Notes: a model not told the origin generated them from the letters alone. Numbered from the stretch's first letter, positions 42,516-53,915 are shown. The stretch is DNA of 64,000 nucleotides from Bacteroidota bacterium (GCA_030682255.1 JAUXOK010000017.1:62001-126000); one strand, 5' to 3'. Made by a program: numbers and translations.

Positions 42516-42705
42516 TTAAACTTCTTTAAAGAATGACCTAAATCGCAAAAAACTAAGCTGATTATTTGCAAATCTTTAAAATAATTGCTGAAGTTTTAAC
42601 ATAAAGTTGCCGAAATAAGAATAACCTCATAACCTATTCTAAAATTAGGCACGTGTAAAATCTCTCTTTAAAATCCTGGTAAATAATTTGCCAGGATTTT
42701 TTTTT
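42496..42705 (+). ncRNA. Candidate structured RNA ending at a canonical terminator
   Basis: Arms TTTATGTTAAACTTC (42511-42525) and GAAGTTTTAACATAAA (about 42591-42606) are complementary with one bulge. Inside them TTTAAAGA (42526-42533) pairs with TCTTTAAA (near 42573), and GCAAA pairs with TTTGC near the centre, giving a long hairpin with internal bubbles. The segment ends in AAATCCTGG ... CCAGGATTT plus a T run (42671-42705), a rho-independent terminator on a strand with no ORF since 41858. The hairpin-with-bubbles form recalls 6S RNA, but family identity is not established and no good promoter was found. Confidence 0.35.
42670..42705 (+). terminator. Plus-strand rho-independent terminator without an upstream ORF
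   Basis: Stem AAATCCTGG/CCAGGATTT with an 11-nt loop followed by at least nine Ts. The nearest plus-strand gene ends over 800 bp upstream, so it probably terminates a non-coding transcript. Confidence 0.75.
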
Positions 42706-42765
42706 GATTTATTAATACGAATTTATCATTAATCACATAGAATAGACTTTATAAATTTTAAACGA

Positions 42766-42791
42766 GTAAAGCCCATTTTATTGGGCTTTAC
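42766..42791 (-). terminator. Terminator of katG
   Basis: Minus-strand stem GTAAAGCCCA/TGGGCTTTAC with a 6-nt loop, 27 bp beyond the katG stop codon. The following U tract is weak (TCGTTT). Confidence 0.65.
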
Positions 42792-42817
42792 TTTAGAATA
42801 TTAAATTTTAAATATTC

Positions 42818-45127
<2,310 letters not shown>

Positions 45128-45136
45128 TTATTGTTG

Positions 45137-45144
45137 CAAATATA
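45137..45144 (-). promoter_or_regulatory. Predicted -7 element (TATATTTG) of katG
   Basis: Plus-strand CAAATATA, exact complement of TAnnTTTG, 24 nt upstream of the katG start codon. No -33 box and no clear PerR/OxyR-type palindrome were recognised. Confidence 0.5.
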
Positions 45145-45268
45145 AGCTTTATTATTTTCATAAATAAAATTGATATTTATAATATTATTATTGATTGTGT
45201 ATATAATGTAGTTTGTTTTTTCCCAGTCAAAAAATTTAATATTTAAGTAATCAAATAAGAAGAAAGTT

Positions 45269-45393
45269 ATACCAATTCTAATCATAAAATTGTCCAAGCT
45301 ATTTTATGATTAGAATTGTAAATGCCGATATAGCTTGAAAATAGTCCATTTTATAAGTTAATTAATTGGACTATATTGAAAGCATATTCGGTA
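45269..45393. repeat. Nested inverted-repeat element (MITE-like) between katG and the giant T9SS gene
   Basis: Two adjacent palindromes. The first has perfect 18-bp arms (CAATTCTAATCATAAAAT at 45273-45290, complement at 45301-45318) around a 10-nt loop. The second is a longer imperfect inverted repeat (about 45319-45348 with 45366-45393) whose ends read AATGCCGATAT and ATATTCGGTATT. The block starts TATACC and ends GGTAT, and it abuts the stop codon of the giant gene at 45394. It may act as that gene's terminator, but its size and nested design are more like a miniature transposable or repetitive extragenic element. No other copy is present in the window. Confidence 0.65.
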
Positions 45394-48300
45394 TTATTTA
45401 CTTAATATAACTTTAAAATGTTGAATACCAATTTCTGTGATAATTTCTAGTTGATATATGCCAGAATTGAATTCATTTATATCTAACTGATATTCTAGGT
45501 TTTCAGGAGTTGAATACAACATTGTTTTACCATCTAAACCAATCAACTTAATCGACTGAATTATTTGGTTTGAGCTAATATTACAAATTCCAAAAGTAGG
45601 ATTTGGATATAGATTAATATTTTGGTTTTTGTTAAGATTATTAATTCCAACAGCTGAGATAACTTTTGTAATACAATGCTCACAATCCTTTTCAGTTTTA
45701 ACGCATAATTTAACACTAAATGAAGCCTCACTTGTATAGGTATGTTCGGGGTTTTTATCTTGAGAAAAATTACCATCACCAAAATCCCATGTCCAATTGG
45801 TAATAGTATTTCCATTTTCCAATGAAGTGTCTGTAAATATAAATGTCAATTGATCATTTTTTTCAAATCTGAAATTAGCGGTTGGAAGTGCATTTATACT
45901 TAAAATCTTAAAACTTGTATCTCTGCATCCATCGTTGCTTTCAACCCAGTTTCTTACAGTATAAGAACCAATTTGAGAATAAGTATGCTTTGGGCTTTTC
46001 ACGCTTGATGTGTTCCCATCTCCAAAATTCCAATTGTAAGAAACCGCATTAATACTCGAATCTACAAAATTTGATACATTGCCCAAGCATACATCTGTTA
46101 CCCTGAATTTTGAGACAGGAAGCGGTTTAATACTAATACTTATACTTGCAGAATCTTTACAACCAAAAGAATTTGTTTCTATTAATTTTAAAGAACCGTT
46201 AGTGCCATCGTTCCATTTCATATTAATAGAATGCGTGTTTTGTCCACTAATGAGTTGTCCTCCTAATACCATCCATTGATAAGTGTTGCCTTGATTGAGA
46301 TTAGAACTATAATTATGGTTCGTATTTAAACATGGACTTATTACACCCGTGATAGTATTTTTGACAATTGAGTTAACTTTTACCTCGATAGTATCTAATG
46401 CACTGCACGAACTTGCATCAAAGGTTTTCTCTAAAATATAAATTGTATTTTGTGTTGGTTTTACGAAAGAAACAGCTTTAGTCGAACTGTATCCACTAGG
46501 ATTACTTGTCCATTTGTAACTAAATCCATTTTGAGTATTGGTGCCAATTTGTACACTATCTCCTAAACATATATTTTTATTAGCACCTGCATTAATCAGT
46601 GGTTTGGGATTAACAGTTACAACAATTGTATCTCTTCTTGAACATCTCGAGCTATTATTAGTAACTATTAATTCATATTCATTTGTATAAAAAGGATCAA
46701 CAAATACCCTAGATGTATAGCCATAAACGGTTTGATTTGTTAAATCGTTCCATAAGTAACTATGACCATTTAGTGAATTAGGTCCTATACCTATAATTGT
46801 TCCTTGACAAATAGTTTGGTCTGTTCCAGCGTTTGCATTAGGCAGTAATTGTAAAGAACGATTGATGATGAAAGAATCATTAAATACAAAGCCGTCAGAT
46901 TGTCCGTTTGGATTGCTGGTCCATAAAACATATTTGGGATTATTTAACGATGTAAAGTTAAATAATCCTAAAGTAACTGTATCAGATTTTCCATTAAGAA
47001 GATTTCCCGTCCATTTAAAACTAGGTTGAACATTATTTGAAATAATCCAATTGACATCTATGGATTTCAAAGTGTCAATTCCAAAATTCTTGATTATTAC
47101 TTCTACTTGATAAATACCTGCACATTCAGTTCCAGATGGCTTGAATAAAGATATAACACCTGCATCATTTTTTGAAAGCATAAATTCATCAGCACCTATG
47201 TCTGGTCTAATTGTATCCCTTATTTCGTTGTCAAAATCTCTTGTAATGCCTAAAACCCTAACTCCAGTTCCTTTCAAAGATGGATTAATGATGTGCAAAT
47301 CACTAGAAGAGTTAAAATAAGGATTAAGAGAAAGCGAATTTTGATTTTGTCCACTAACAGAAACTAATCCAGCTAAATTAAATACAGATGTTCCCCAATA
47401 TGCAAATTCATTTCCTTTTGTGTATAGGTTATTGTGACTGCATGAAGAAATTTGATTGCCAGCAACAATATATAAAGCATCACCACCTGCCATAACAATA
47501 TTGTTGTTTTTTATTTCTAAATTAGAATTGTAAATTCCAGAGGTAAAAATACCTGCATTTGCACTGGAATTTGTTGTAAAATTCATGCTATTAAATACTA
47601 ATTTTTGATATTGTACACTGTCTAAATAAATCCCCTTTCCAATAGATTTAACTATCATATTATTTGAGATGTAACCGTTAGAATTTACATCAGCAATACA
47701 TCTACTTAGCAACAATGCAGTTTCTGTATTTTGACCTCCAAAATAATTGCCATCAATATTAATTGCCTCATTACAACGCAATAGTTGAATGTTATAATTT
47801 CCTGTAATACTAGTAATTACATTTTTGAATGTATTTTTTTTGACTGATATTTTGTTGTTGTTTATTATACTCACGGCATAATTATAGGCGCTATCAAATG
47901 TATTGCCTTCAATGATAGTTCCTGTTTCAAAATTTGTTGCATCTCCTTGATAAAGCATGTTATAAGTTCCAAATTTGATCAAATTATTAATAAAATGATT
48001 ATTATCATCTCGACTTTGATCTGACCATATGTTTATTGCATTAAGATTGGCGATAAATGGTCTTAAACCTATCATTTGGCAATTCAAAAATTGATTGCTA
48101 TTTGCACCATTCAAAATATGAATAACATGACCATATGGATTGGTGCCAGTTCGCATAAAAGTAATGCCTTCGAAAGTTATATAATCTGCACCTCTTAATT
48201 GTAAAGTAGCATTGTTATTACCTGTGGCAGTTGTAGAGGGCAATGTAATTACAATTTTTGTACTATCATTTGTGATATTTTTAAATTTTACAGGGTTGTT

Positions 48301-50268
48301 TATTCCCATTCCAGGCAATTGTGTTAATGTAATTTGTTCATTATAAACACCATGTTTTACATTGAAAGTAATAGGTCCACAAACGCCTCTAGATGACATA
48401 CCTGTAATAGCATCATTAAAAGATTTAAAATCTGTTCCAATAGTATCGCCAATGGTGTAATTTCCTGTTAACCCAGCATATTTTGTTATTTTAAGTGTGT
48501 CATTCAAAGTTTTTTGATCACTCAAGTTATTGGGGTTAATTGTCCAAATAATAAAATTATAAGGGGTATTTGACGCAAAGGTAAATGTCCCAATATCAAT
48601 AGAAGGTGATGAGGAACCTGGTGCTAATATTCCTGTCCAATTATAAGAAGTTTGATTATTTGAATTAATTTTCCATTGAATAGTTAAGCTTTTGATAGTG
48701 TCTGAGCCATAGTTTTGAAATTTTACCTTTACCTTATGTATGCCAGCACAGAAAACCGAAGGGCTATCTATATTATTGATGCCAACATCTATGTTTTTAG
48801 GAAAAAATTCATCAGCACCAATATCTGGCGTATTAATATCTCTTATGTCTCCATCTATGTCTGTTTTTACCCAAGGTGAAATCATGGCTTTACCATTTAA
48901 GCTAATATTTGCAACATGTAAATCTGCATTGCTTGTATAACCAGGATCAACATTTAATGAGTTTGCATCCATGCTGGTATTTGATTTCCAATTTGACATA
49001 CTAGTGTAGGAACTTGCATTCCATTGACCGATATAGGTGCCATTAGAAAAATGATTATTATAATCTAATGAATCTATATCAGAAATATTGGTCCCAGGTA
49101 CACTTATAGCAAATCCCGAACCTTTGTTAACCATATTATTATTTACTATTCTGATATATGAATTTGTATATTGAGGATAATGATAATAAGCTGCACTAGC
49201 TGACAAAGAGCTGTTGATTAATACATTATTGTGGTGAAAATTGAGATAATTACACAAATAAATTGCTAAACCTGTGCAATCTCCAGTTCCGCCACCATTA
49301 AAGATAAAATTATTATAGATTAAGGTTGGTATTGATGAAGTGCTTGTTGTATTTGCAACTACAATAGCTCTTACAACCTGACCATTTTTTGCCAACATTT
49401 GTACCTTGTTGTTAATCATTTTTAAAGAAGGAGATGATTCTATCCGCATGGCATAAGAAACGTAATGTCCTTGATTTGAACCAAAATCTCCCATTCTAAA
49501 GTCATTACCATCAATAACAAATCTAGATTGATTTGTCATATAAATCCCTGAACATCCACTGGTATCAATAATGTTTTTTGCAAACAAATTACCAGAACTT
49601 GATGATGTGCCATAAATACCGTTATAACCATATAATAGTCGAGAGTTTTTTACAAGTGTACTATCCGCATTACCAGTAAAATGAATACAAGAACCAACAC
49701 CATATATAAATCCTAAACTAGAGCTGCTTGGCATTTTTCTACCTTTAAAAAAGCAATTTTGAAACTGATTATTGTCTGCATCATTACTAATTTGAACCAC
49801 AGTACAATATGTATTGGTTCCTGTTCTTTCAAATCCTATTCCTCTAAAACGAACATGATCTACGCCATATAAATGTACTACATAATCATTAGTTGCAGAT
49901 GAAGAAGAAGCGTTAGTTAACAAACATCTGGTACTATCTAAACTGGTTGATCTGAATGTTATTGTATTAGTAGCTGAACTATTTGTGATATTAGCAATTT
50001 CTAAATTAACACTATAAATTGTGTCATATACTGTAATTACAACAGGACCGCTTACACCGGCACCTTGGGCTGTGCCTCCATCATTTCTTGTTCCGTTAAC
50101 TAAATCACTGATAGCTGATTCCCAAGTTAGATAATTAGTGTTACTAACTGATTGATTTGGATTAATGGTGTAACTGCCGCTTAATTGAGCAAAGATATTC
50201 ATTGGGAATACAACAATTAAGAGAACAATTGATAACCAAATAGTTTTGACTTGTAGATTTTTTTTCAT
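45394..50268 (-). CDS. Giant T9SS-secreted protein with duplicated beta-helix modules and PKD domains
   Basis: A 1624-residue protein with a signal peptide ending in NIFAQ. Two homologous modules follow. Each starts G-x-YTI (residues 31 and about 603), runs through a right-handed parallel beta-helix rich in N-N/N-x-F repeats, and closes with PDIGADEF (about 488 and 1028) and a CARDB-like domain (CAGIHKVKVKFQNYGSDTIKSL; CAGIYQVEVIIKNFGIDTLKSI). Ig-like segments and at least two PKD domains (YNWNFGDGNTSS near 1416, WTWDFGDGNFSQ near 1494) lead to the type A sorting domain (about 1548-1624: NLYPNPTFG ... GIYQLEIITE). This looks like a surface adhesin or polysaccharide-binding protein; no catalytic site is evident. 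It shares its N-terminal module with the plus-strand gene at 59140. Confidence 0.87.
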   Translation of the reverse strand: MKKNLQVKTIWLSIVLLIVVFPMNIFAQLSGSYTINPNQSVSNTNYLTWESAISDLVNGTRNDGGTAQGAGVSGPVVITVYDTIYSVNLEIANITNSSATNTITFRSTSLDSTRCLLTNASSSSATNDYVVHLYGVDHVRFRGIGFERTGTNTYCTVVQISNDADNNQFQNCFFKGRKMPSSSSLGFIYGVGSCIHFTGNADSTLVKNSRLLYGYNGIYGTSSSSGNLFAKNIIDTSGCSGIYMTNQSRFVIDGNDFRMGDFGSNQGHYVSYAMRIESSPSLKMINNKVQMLAKNGQVVRAIVVANTTSTSSIPTLIYNNFIFNGGGTGDCTGLAIYLCNYLNFHHNNVLINSSLSASAAYYHYPQYTNSYIRIVNNNMVNKGSGFAISVPGTNISDIDSLDYNNHFSNGTYIGQWNASSYTSMSNWKSNTSMDANSLNVDPGYTSNADLHVANISLNGKAMISPWVKTDIDGDIRDINTPDIGADEFFPKNIDVGINNIDSPSVFCAGIHKVKVKFQNYGSDTIKSLTIQWKINSNNQTSYNWTGILAPGSSSPSIDIGTFTFASNTPYNFIIWTINPNNLSDQKTLNDTLKITKYAGLTGNYTIGDTIGTDFKSFNDAITGMSSRGVCGPITFNVKHGVYNEQITLTQLPGMGINNPVKFKNITNDSTKIVITLPSTTATGNNNATLQLRGADYITFEGITFMRTGTNPYGHVIHILNGANSNQFLNCQMIGLRPFIANLNAINIWSDQSRDDNNHFINNLIKFGTYNMLYQGDATNFETGTIIEGNTFDSAYNYAVSIINNNKISVKKNTFKNVITSITGNYNIQLLRCNEAINIDGNYFGGQNTETALLLSRCIADVNSNGYISNNMIVKSIGKGIYLDSVQYQKLVFNSMNFTTNSSANAGIFTSGIYNSNLEIKNNNIVMAGGDALYIVAGNQISSCSHNNLYTKGNEFAYWGTSVFNLAGLVSVSGQNQNSLSLNPYFNSSSDLHIINPSLKGTGVRVLGITRDFDNEIRDTIRPDIGADEFMLSKNDAGVISLFKPSGTECAGIYQVEVIIKNFGIDTLKSIDVNWIISNNVQPSFKWTGNLLNGKSDTVTLGLFNFTSLNNPKYVLWTSNPNGQSDGFVFNDSFIINRSLQLLPNANAGTDQTICQGTIIGIGPNSLNGHSYLWNDLTNQTVYGYTSRVFVDPFYTNEYELIVTNNSSRCSRRDTIVVTVNPKPLINAGANKNICLGDSVQIGTNTQNGFSYKWTSNPSGYSSTKAVSFVKPTQNTIYILEKTFDASSCSALDTIEVKVNSIVKNTITGVISPCLNTNHNYSSNLNQGNTYQWMVLGGQLISGQNTHSINMKWNDGTNGSLKLIETNSFGCKDSASISISIKPLPVSKFRVTDVCLGNVSNFVDSSINAVSYNWNFGDGNTSSVKSPKHTYSQIGSYTVRNWVESNDGCRDTSFKILSINALPTANFRFEKNDQLTFIFTDTSLENGNTITNWTWDFGDGNFSQDKNPEHTYTSEASFSVKLCVKTEKDCEHCITKVISAVGINNLNKNQNINLYPNPTFGICNISSNQIIQSIKLIGLDGKTMLYSTPENLEYQLDINEFNSGIYQLEIITEIGIQHFKVILSK

Positions 50269-50348
50269 GTTTTTTAAATTGTTTATATGTTAGAACTAAA
50301 TTGATAATTTCTATCTAAAATAATCGAATGAATATTTTAAATGAATAA

Positions 50349-50378
50349 CAAATGTAAAAATATAAATTTTATAAACAA
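50349..50378 (-). promoter_or_regulatory. Promoter of the giant beta-helix gene (TTG, 19 nt, TACATTTG on the minus strand)
   Basis: Plus-strand CAAATGTA (50349-50356) is the complement of TAnnTTTG, and CAA at 50376-50378 provides a -33 TTG with 19-nt spacing. The leader would be about 75 nt. Confidence 0.6.
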
Positions 50379-50494
50379 GTGTTTTTTTTACTTTTTTTAC
50401 TTTTTAGATAAATTATGAAAGTTTAAACCAAAGCAAACATCAACTAATACATTGTTTACAGTCTAATTTTTCTAGGTATTAGCATCTGTAAAGA

Positions 50495-50524
50495 TTGAAT
50501 TTGGTGCAAAATTGCGTAAATTTG
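50495..50524 (+). promoter_or_regulatory. Promoter of der (TTG, 19 nt, TAAATTTG)
   Basis: TTG at 50495-50497 and TAAATTTG at 50517-50524. The -7 element ends 7 nt before the ATG at 50532, so the leader would be absent or only a base or two long. Confidence 0.6.
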
Positions 50525-50531
50525 CCGTCTC

Positions 50532-51851
50532 ATGTCAAGAATTGTAGCAATAGTAGGTAGGCCAAATGTGGGTAAATCCACTTTATTTAATAGATTAATT
50601 GGTGAAAGAAAAGCCATTGTAGACGATTTAAGTGGGGTAACTCGTGATAGACATTATGGCGAATGTGAATGGAATGGCGAGACATTCAATGTAATTGATA
50701 CCGGTGGATACGTAAGCGATAGCAAAGATATTTTCGAAACTGCCATTCGCGACCAAGTAAAAATAGCCATCGAGGAATCAAGTATTCTACTATTTATGGT
50801 AGATGTTCAAACAGATGTTACGGATTTGGATGTTCAGTTTGCTAGTATTTTAAGACGTTCTAAAAAACCTGTTATTGTAGTTGTAAATAAAGTTGATACA
50901 CACGAAAAAATAAACGATGCTGCTGTTTTTTATACTTTTGGTTTTGAACATTTGTATACCGTGTCTTCTGCATCTGGATCAGGAACAGGTGATTTATTAG
51001 ATAAAATCGTAGAATTATTACCACAAGATTTAGGTAGTGAATTTCAAAATGAAGCATTAGAAAATTTACCAAAAATTGCAGTTGTTGGTCGCCCTAACGT
51101 TGGTAAATCATCATTTGTAAATGCTTTGTTGGGTTTTAATAGAAATATTGTAACAGATATTGCTGGAACTACAAGGGATTCAATTCACACAAGATACAAT
51201 GCATTTGATAAAGATTTAATTCTAATAGATACAGCTGGTATTCGTAAAAAATCTAAAGTTGAGGAAAATATTGAATTTTATTCTGTTATGAGAAGTATCA
51301 AAGCCATAGAGGATTGCAATGTTTGTATTCTTATGCTAGATGCCAATCAAGGTATTGAATCTCAAGACATGAATTTATTGCAATTGGCACACAGACAAGG
51401 CAGAGGAATTGTGGTATTAGTTAATAAATGGGATATTTATGAAAAAGAAACCAACACTTCTAGAGATTACGAAAAACACGTTAAAGAAAGAACAGCACCT
51501 TTTACAGATTATCCCATATTATTCATAAGCGCTTTGAATAAACAAAGAATTTATCAAGCTCTGGAAACGGCTTTAGGTGTTTATGATAATTTATCTAACA
51601 AAGTTAAAACATCTAAGCTTAATGAGGTGATGTTGCCAATTGTTCAAGCTACACCTCCTCCGGGTGTTAAGGGTAAAACAATTTCAATAAAATTCATTCA
51701 ACAACTGCCTTCAAAATCTGTGTGCTTTGCTTTTTTCTGCAACCTTCCTCAATATATCAGCGAATCTTATGGTCGGTTTTTAGAAAATCAAATCAGACAA
51801 CATTTTAATTTTAAAGGCGTGCCTATCAAAATATTTTTTAGAAAAAAATAA
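50532..51851 (+). CDS. der: Ribosome-biogenesis GTPase Der (EngA)
   Basis: A 439-residue tandem GTPase required for maturation of the 50S subunit. The first G domain has GRPNVGKSTLFN (G1, residues 8-19), DTGGY (G3) and NKVD (G4). The second has GRPNVGKSSFVN (near 187), DTAGIRKKSK and NKWD. The C-terminal KH-like domain ends HFNFKGVPIKIFFRKK, as is usual. Length and all G motifs are typical. It leads a run of plus-strand genes, followed by a small lipoprotein gene with its own -7 element. Confidence 0.97.
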   Translation: MSRIVAIVGRPNVGKSTLFNRLIGERKAIVDDLSGVTRDRHYGECEWNGETFNVIDTGGYVSDSKDIFETAIRDQVKIAIEESSILLFMVDVQTDVTDLDVQFASILRRSKKPVIVVVNKVDTHEKINDAAVFYTFGFEHLYTVSSASGSGTGDLLDKIVELLPQDLGSEFQNEALENLPKIAVVGRPNVGKSSFVNALLGFNRNIVTDIAGTTRDSIHTRYNAFDKDLILIDTAGIRKKSKVEENIEFYSVMRSIKAIEDCNVCILMLDANQGIESQDMNLLQLAHRQGRGIVVLVNKWDIYEKETNTSRDYEKHVKERTAPFTDYPILFISALNKQRIYQALETALGVYDNLSNKVKTSKLNEVMLPIVQATPPPGVKGKTISIKFIQQLPSKSVCFAFFCNLPQYISESYGRFLENQIRQHFNFKGVPIKIFFRKK

Positions 51852-51862
51852 AAGCTTCTCTT

Positions 51863-51870
51863 TAATTTTG
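51863..51870 (+). promoter_or_regulatory. Predicted -7 element (TAATTTTG) of the small lipoprotein gene
   Basis: Exact TAnnTTTG, 25 nt before the ATG at 51896 and just after the der stop codon. Confidence 0.45.
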
Positions 51871-51895
51871 CCAACCTTATTATAAAGATATTAAC

Positions 51896-52099
51896 ATGAA
51901 AAAATTATTATTTATAGCCTTGTTCATTTCATTGATAAGTGCTTGCGGCTCTGCTGCTCCAGAAATTGATGTTACAGAAGAAAAACAAAGAGATTCTGTA
52001 GATTTAATCGTTAAGGATAAAGCTCAAATGCTTCTAGATTCTATCGAGAAAGCAGAAGAAATGAAAGAGTTGCAAGGCGAATCAAAGGTTACTGAATAA
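51896..52099 (+). CDS. Small lipoprotein of unknown function
   Basis: A 67-residue lipoprotein: signal MKKLLFIALFISLISAC with the lipobox ISAC (Cys17), leaving a 50-residue acidic, probably helical mature part (EKQRDSVDLIVKDKAQMLLDSIEKAEEMKELQ) with heptad-like spacing of Leu/Ile/Val. It resembles small Lpp-like or entericidin-sized lipoproteins only in size and layout; no family is recognised. It lies between der and an AcpH-like gene 21 bp downstream. Confidence 0.7.
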   Translation: MKKLLFIALFISLISACGSAAPEIDVTEEKQRDSVDLIVKDKAQMLLDSIEKAEEMKELQGESKVTE

Positions 52100-52120
52100 G
52101 AAGATTTCCTCTTTTTGTTA

Positions 52121-52765
52121 ATGAATTTTTTATCCCATTTTTATTTTCATCAAGCAGACAATCACCATTATAACTGTGGTTTGGTTTTGCCAGATTTGAT
52201 AAAAAACTTCTGTCAATCTAGATTAAACCTTCAAAAGGATTATCAAAACGAAACCAAAAATGCTTTAAAATTCGGAAGCGAAAGACATCAAGAAGCCGAT
52301 AGAGTTTTTCATAATTCAGATTATTTCAATACTGCCACCCAAGCTTTTGCATCTTTAACGAATCAAAATGCTCAATGGCCCCGAAAGTGGTTTTTAAATC
52401 ATTTATTAGTCGAAATTCTATTAGACAGGGTTTTGATGGATTACAATCCTAATTTATGCGCTTCGTTTTATGACAATCTATCTAAAGTTAAGATGCCTGA
52501 AACTATAGAGTTTATTCAGGAGTCTGGCGTGGTAAATTCAAATTCTTTTGAAGAGAAATATATTCGATTTGTCAATTTTCCGTTTATTTTCGATTACCAA
52601 CACAATGAAAAAATCATTTTTGCGTTAAGCAGGGTGTATCAAAAAGTTGGAATCAATTATCAATGGACAGAAAGTGATAAAGCTTTATTGCTCAAAAACA
52701 TGCCAATGATGATTGAGATTACCAAAGATTTGTTGCCTAATTTAAATGAAACACTAAAAAATTAA
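52121..52765 (+). CDS. DUF479/AcpH-like protein (putative acyl carrier protein phosphodiesterase)
   Basis: A 214-residue protein. The ATG at 52121 is chosen over an in-frame TTG six bases upstream because it gives MNFLSHFYF, the family-typical N-terminus. AcpH removes the 4'-phosphopantetheine group from ACP. Here the pattern NHHYNCGLVLPDLIKNF stands where the family has its metal-binding G-x-x-x-x-D motif. Helical segments with ERHQEADRVFHNSDYF and HLLVEILLDRVLMDYNP match the HxxxD-type positions of the HD-like fold. The sequence is divergent from E. coli AcpH, so activity is uncertain. It lies 40 bp before the PorV-like gene. Confidence 0.65.
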   Translation: MNFLSHFYFHQADNHHYNCGLVLPDLIKNFCQSRLNLQKDYQNETKNALKFGSERHQEADRVFHNSDYFNTATQAFASLTNQNAQWPRKWFLNHLLVEILLDRVLMDYNPNLCASFYDNLSKVKMPETIEFIQESGVVNSNSFEEKYIRFVNFPFIFDYQHNEKIIFALSRVYQKVGINYQWTESDKALLLKNMPMMIEITKDLLPNLNETLKN

Positions 52766-52805
52766 ATACAAAAAATTGTTAAAAAAAATAGATATTTGCA
52801 AATCG

Positions 52806-53915
52806 ATGAAACGTTTTCGTTTTTTAATACTTGTTTTATGTTTTCCATTCGGGGTTTCATTCGCTCAGAATGCTACCAAATATAGTAATGAATTTTTGCA
52901 AATTGGGGTTGGCGCAAGATCCCTTGCAATGGGTGGTGCTGTAGTTTCTTCATCCAATGATGTTTTTTCTGGCTATTGGAATCCAGCTTCTTTAACCGGT
53001 ATTCAAAACAACGCACAAGTTGCCCTGATGCATGCTTCTTATTTCGCAGGAATTGCCAATTATGATTATGGTGCTTGGGCTACAAAAGTGAATGATGAAA
53101 GTGCCATTGGCATCAGTTTAATCCGTTTTGGTGTAGATGGCATAGCTAATACTTTCGATTTAATTAGAAATGGTGAAATTGATTATTCTCGTGTTACTTC
53201 TTTTAATACTTCAGATTTTGCGGCTATTTTATCTTATGCCAAACAACAAAAAATTACGGGTCGTAAAGATTTAGACTTTGCTTGGGGCGCCAATATGAAA
53301 ATCATCAGAAGAAAAATAGGTCCTTTTGCAAAAGCAACTGGATTTGGATTAGACGCTGGTTTTAGTTTGAAAAATGAAAAAAGAAATTGGTCAACCGGTT
53401 TGGTAATTAGAGATGTTACTACAACTTTCAACAGTTGGCGATATTCTTTCACTGATGCTCAAAAGGATGTTTTGGAAGCAACTCAAAACGTTATTCCTGT
53501 TAATACTTTGGAATTGACTTTGCCGAGATTGATATATGGTTTTGAAAAACATTTTGAAGTGAATGATTGGTTTTTTCTTGCAGAAGCCAATGCACAAATA
53601 ACACTCGATGGTAAAAGAAATACTTTAATTCGAACCAATTTTTTAAGTATCGACCCAAATTTGGGGGCTGAAATAGGTTATACCATCAACGATAAAAATA
53701 AATTGTATTTTAGAACTGGTATAAACAATTATCAGAAATACACCAATAAAAATGGCAAAAGAGTGAGTTCTGTTATGCCCAATGTGGGAGTAGGTATTGT
53801 TTTAGGTAACTTTTCTATAGATTATGCGTTAACCAATATCAATGCTGTAGCTGGAAATGGACCCGCTTTGTATAGCAATATCATCTCATTAAAGTTAGGA
53901 ATCGATAAAAAATAA
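52806..53915 (+). CDS. PorV/PorQ-family outer-membrane protein (PorV2-like)
   Basis: A 369-residue beta-barrel protein. The ATG at 52806 gives a clean signal peptide (MKRFRFLILVLCFPFGVSFAQ); the TTG at 52776 adds ten residues before it and is unlikely. The mature start FLQIGVGARSLAMGGAVVSSSNDVFSGYWNPASL is the signature of the PorV/PorQ/UPF0164 branch of FadL-like barrels. PorV carries T9SS cargo from the translocon to the attachment complex; this copy belongs to a related, less studied PorV2-type group, so a direct T9SS role is inferred. Four T9SS cargo genes elsewhere in this window make that plausible. The C-terminus ends in a barrel strand (SNIISLKLGIDKK). Confidence 0.85.
   Translation: MKRFRFLILVLCFPFGVSFAQNATKYSNEFLQIGVGARSLAMGGAVVSSSNDVFSGYWNPASLTGIQNNAQVALMHASYFAGIANYDYGAWATKVNDESAIGISLIRFGVDGIANTFDLIRNGEIDYSRVTSFNTSDFAAILSYAKQQKITGRKDLDFAWGANMKIIRRKIGPFAKATGFGLDAGFSLKNEKRNWSTGLVIRDVTTTFNSWRYSFTDAQKDVLEATQNVIPVNTLELTLPRLIYGFEKHFEVNDWFFLAEANAQITLDGKRNTLIRTNFLSIDPNLGAEIGYTINDKNKLYFRTGINNYQKYTNKNGKRVSSVMPNVGVGIVLGNFSIDYALTNINAVAGNGPALYSNIISLKLGIDKK

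Larger units (their letters stand above)
41859..42817. other. 959-bp non-coding region with repeats, hairpins and a promoterless terminator
   Basis: No ORF of note. Visible elements: a 20-bp direct repeat; a strong hairpin at 42301-42334 facing a minus-strand -7 element at 42369-42376; a perfect small hairpin at 42438-42452 (TGCTGA/TCAGCA) followed by a T7 tract; nested complementary arms 42511-42533 and 42573-42606; a canonical plus-strand terminator at 42670-42705; and the katG terminator at 42766-42791. The first 430 bp are plain A/T-rich sequence. The structure suggests one or two small RNAs, described separately. Confidence 0.55.

Noticed and set aside
42496-42705. Identification as 6S RNA or tmRNA
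   Set aside because: The long bubbled hairpin is suggestive of 6S RNA, but no conserved 6S bubble sequence was recognised, and no tRNA-like ends or tag reading frame of tmRNA are present. It is kept only as an unassigned candidate RNA.
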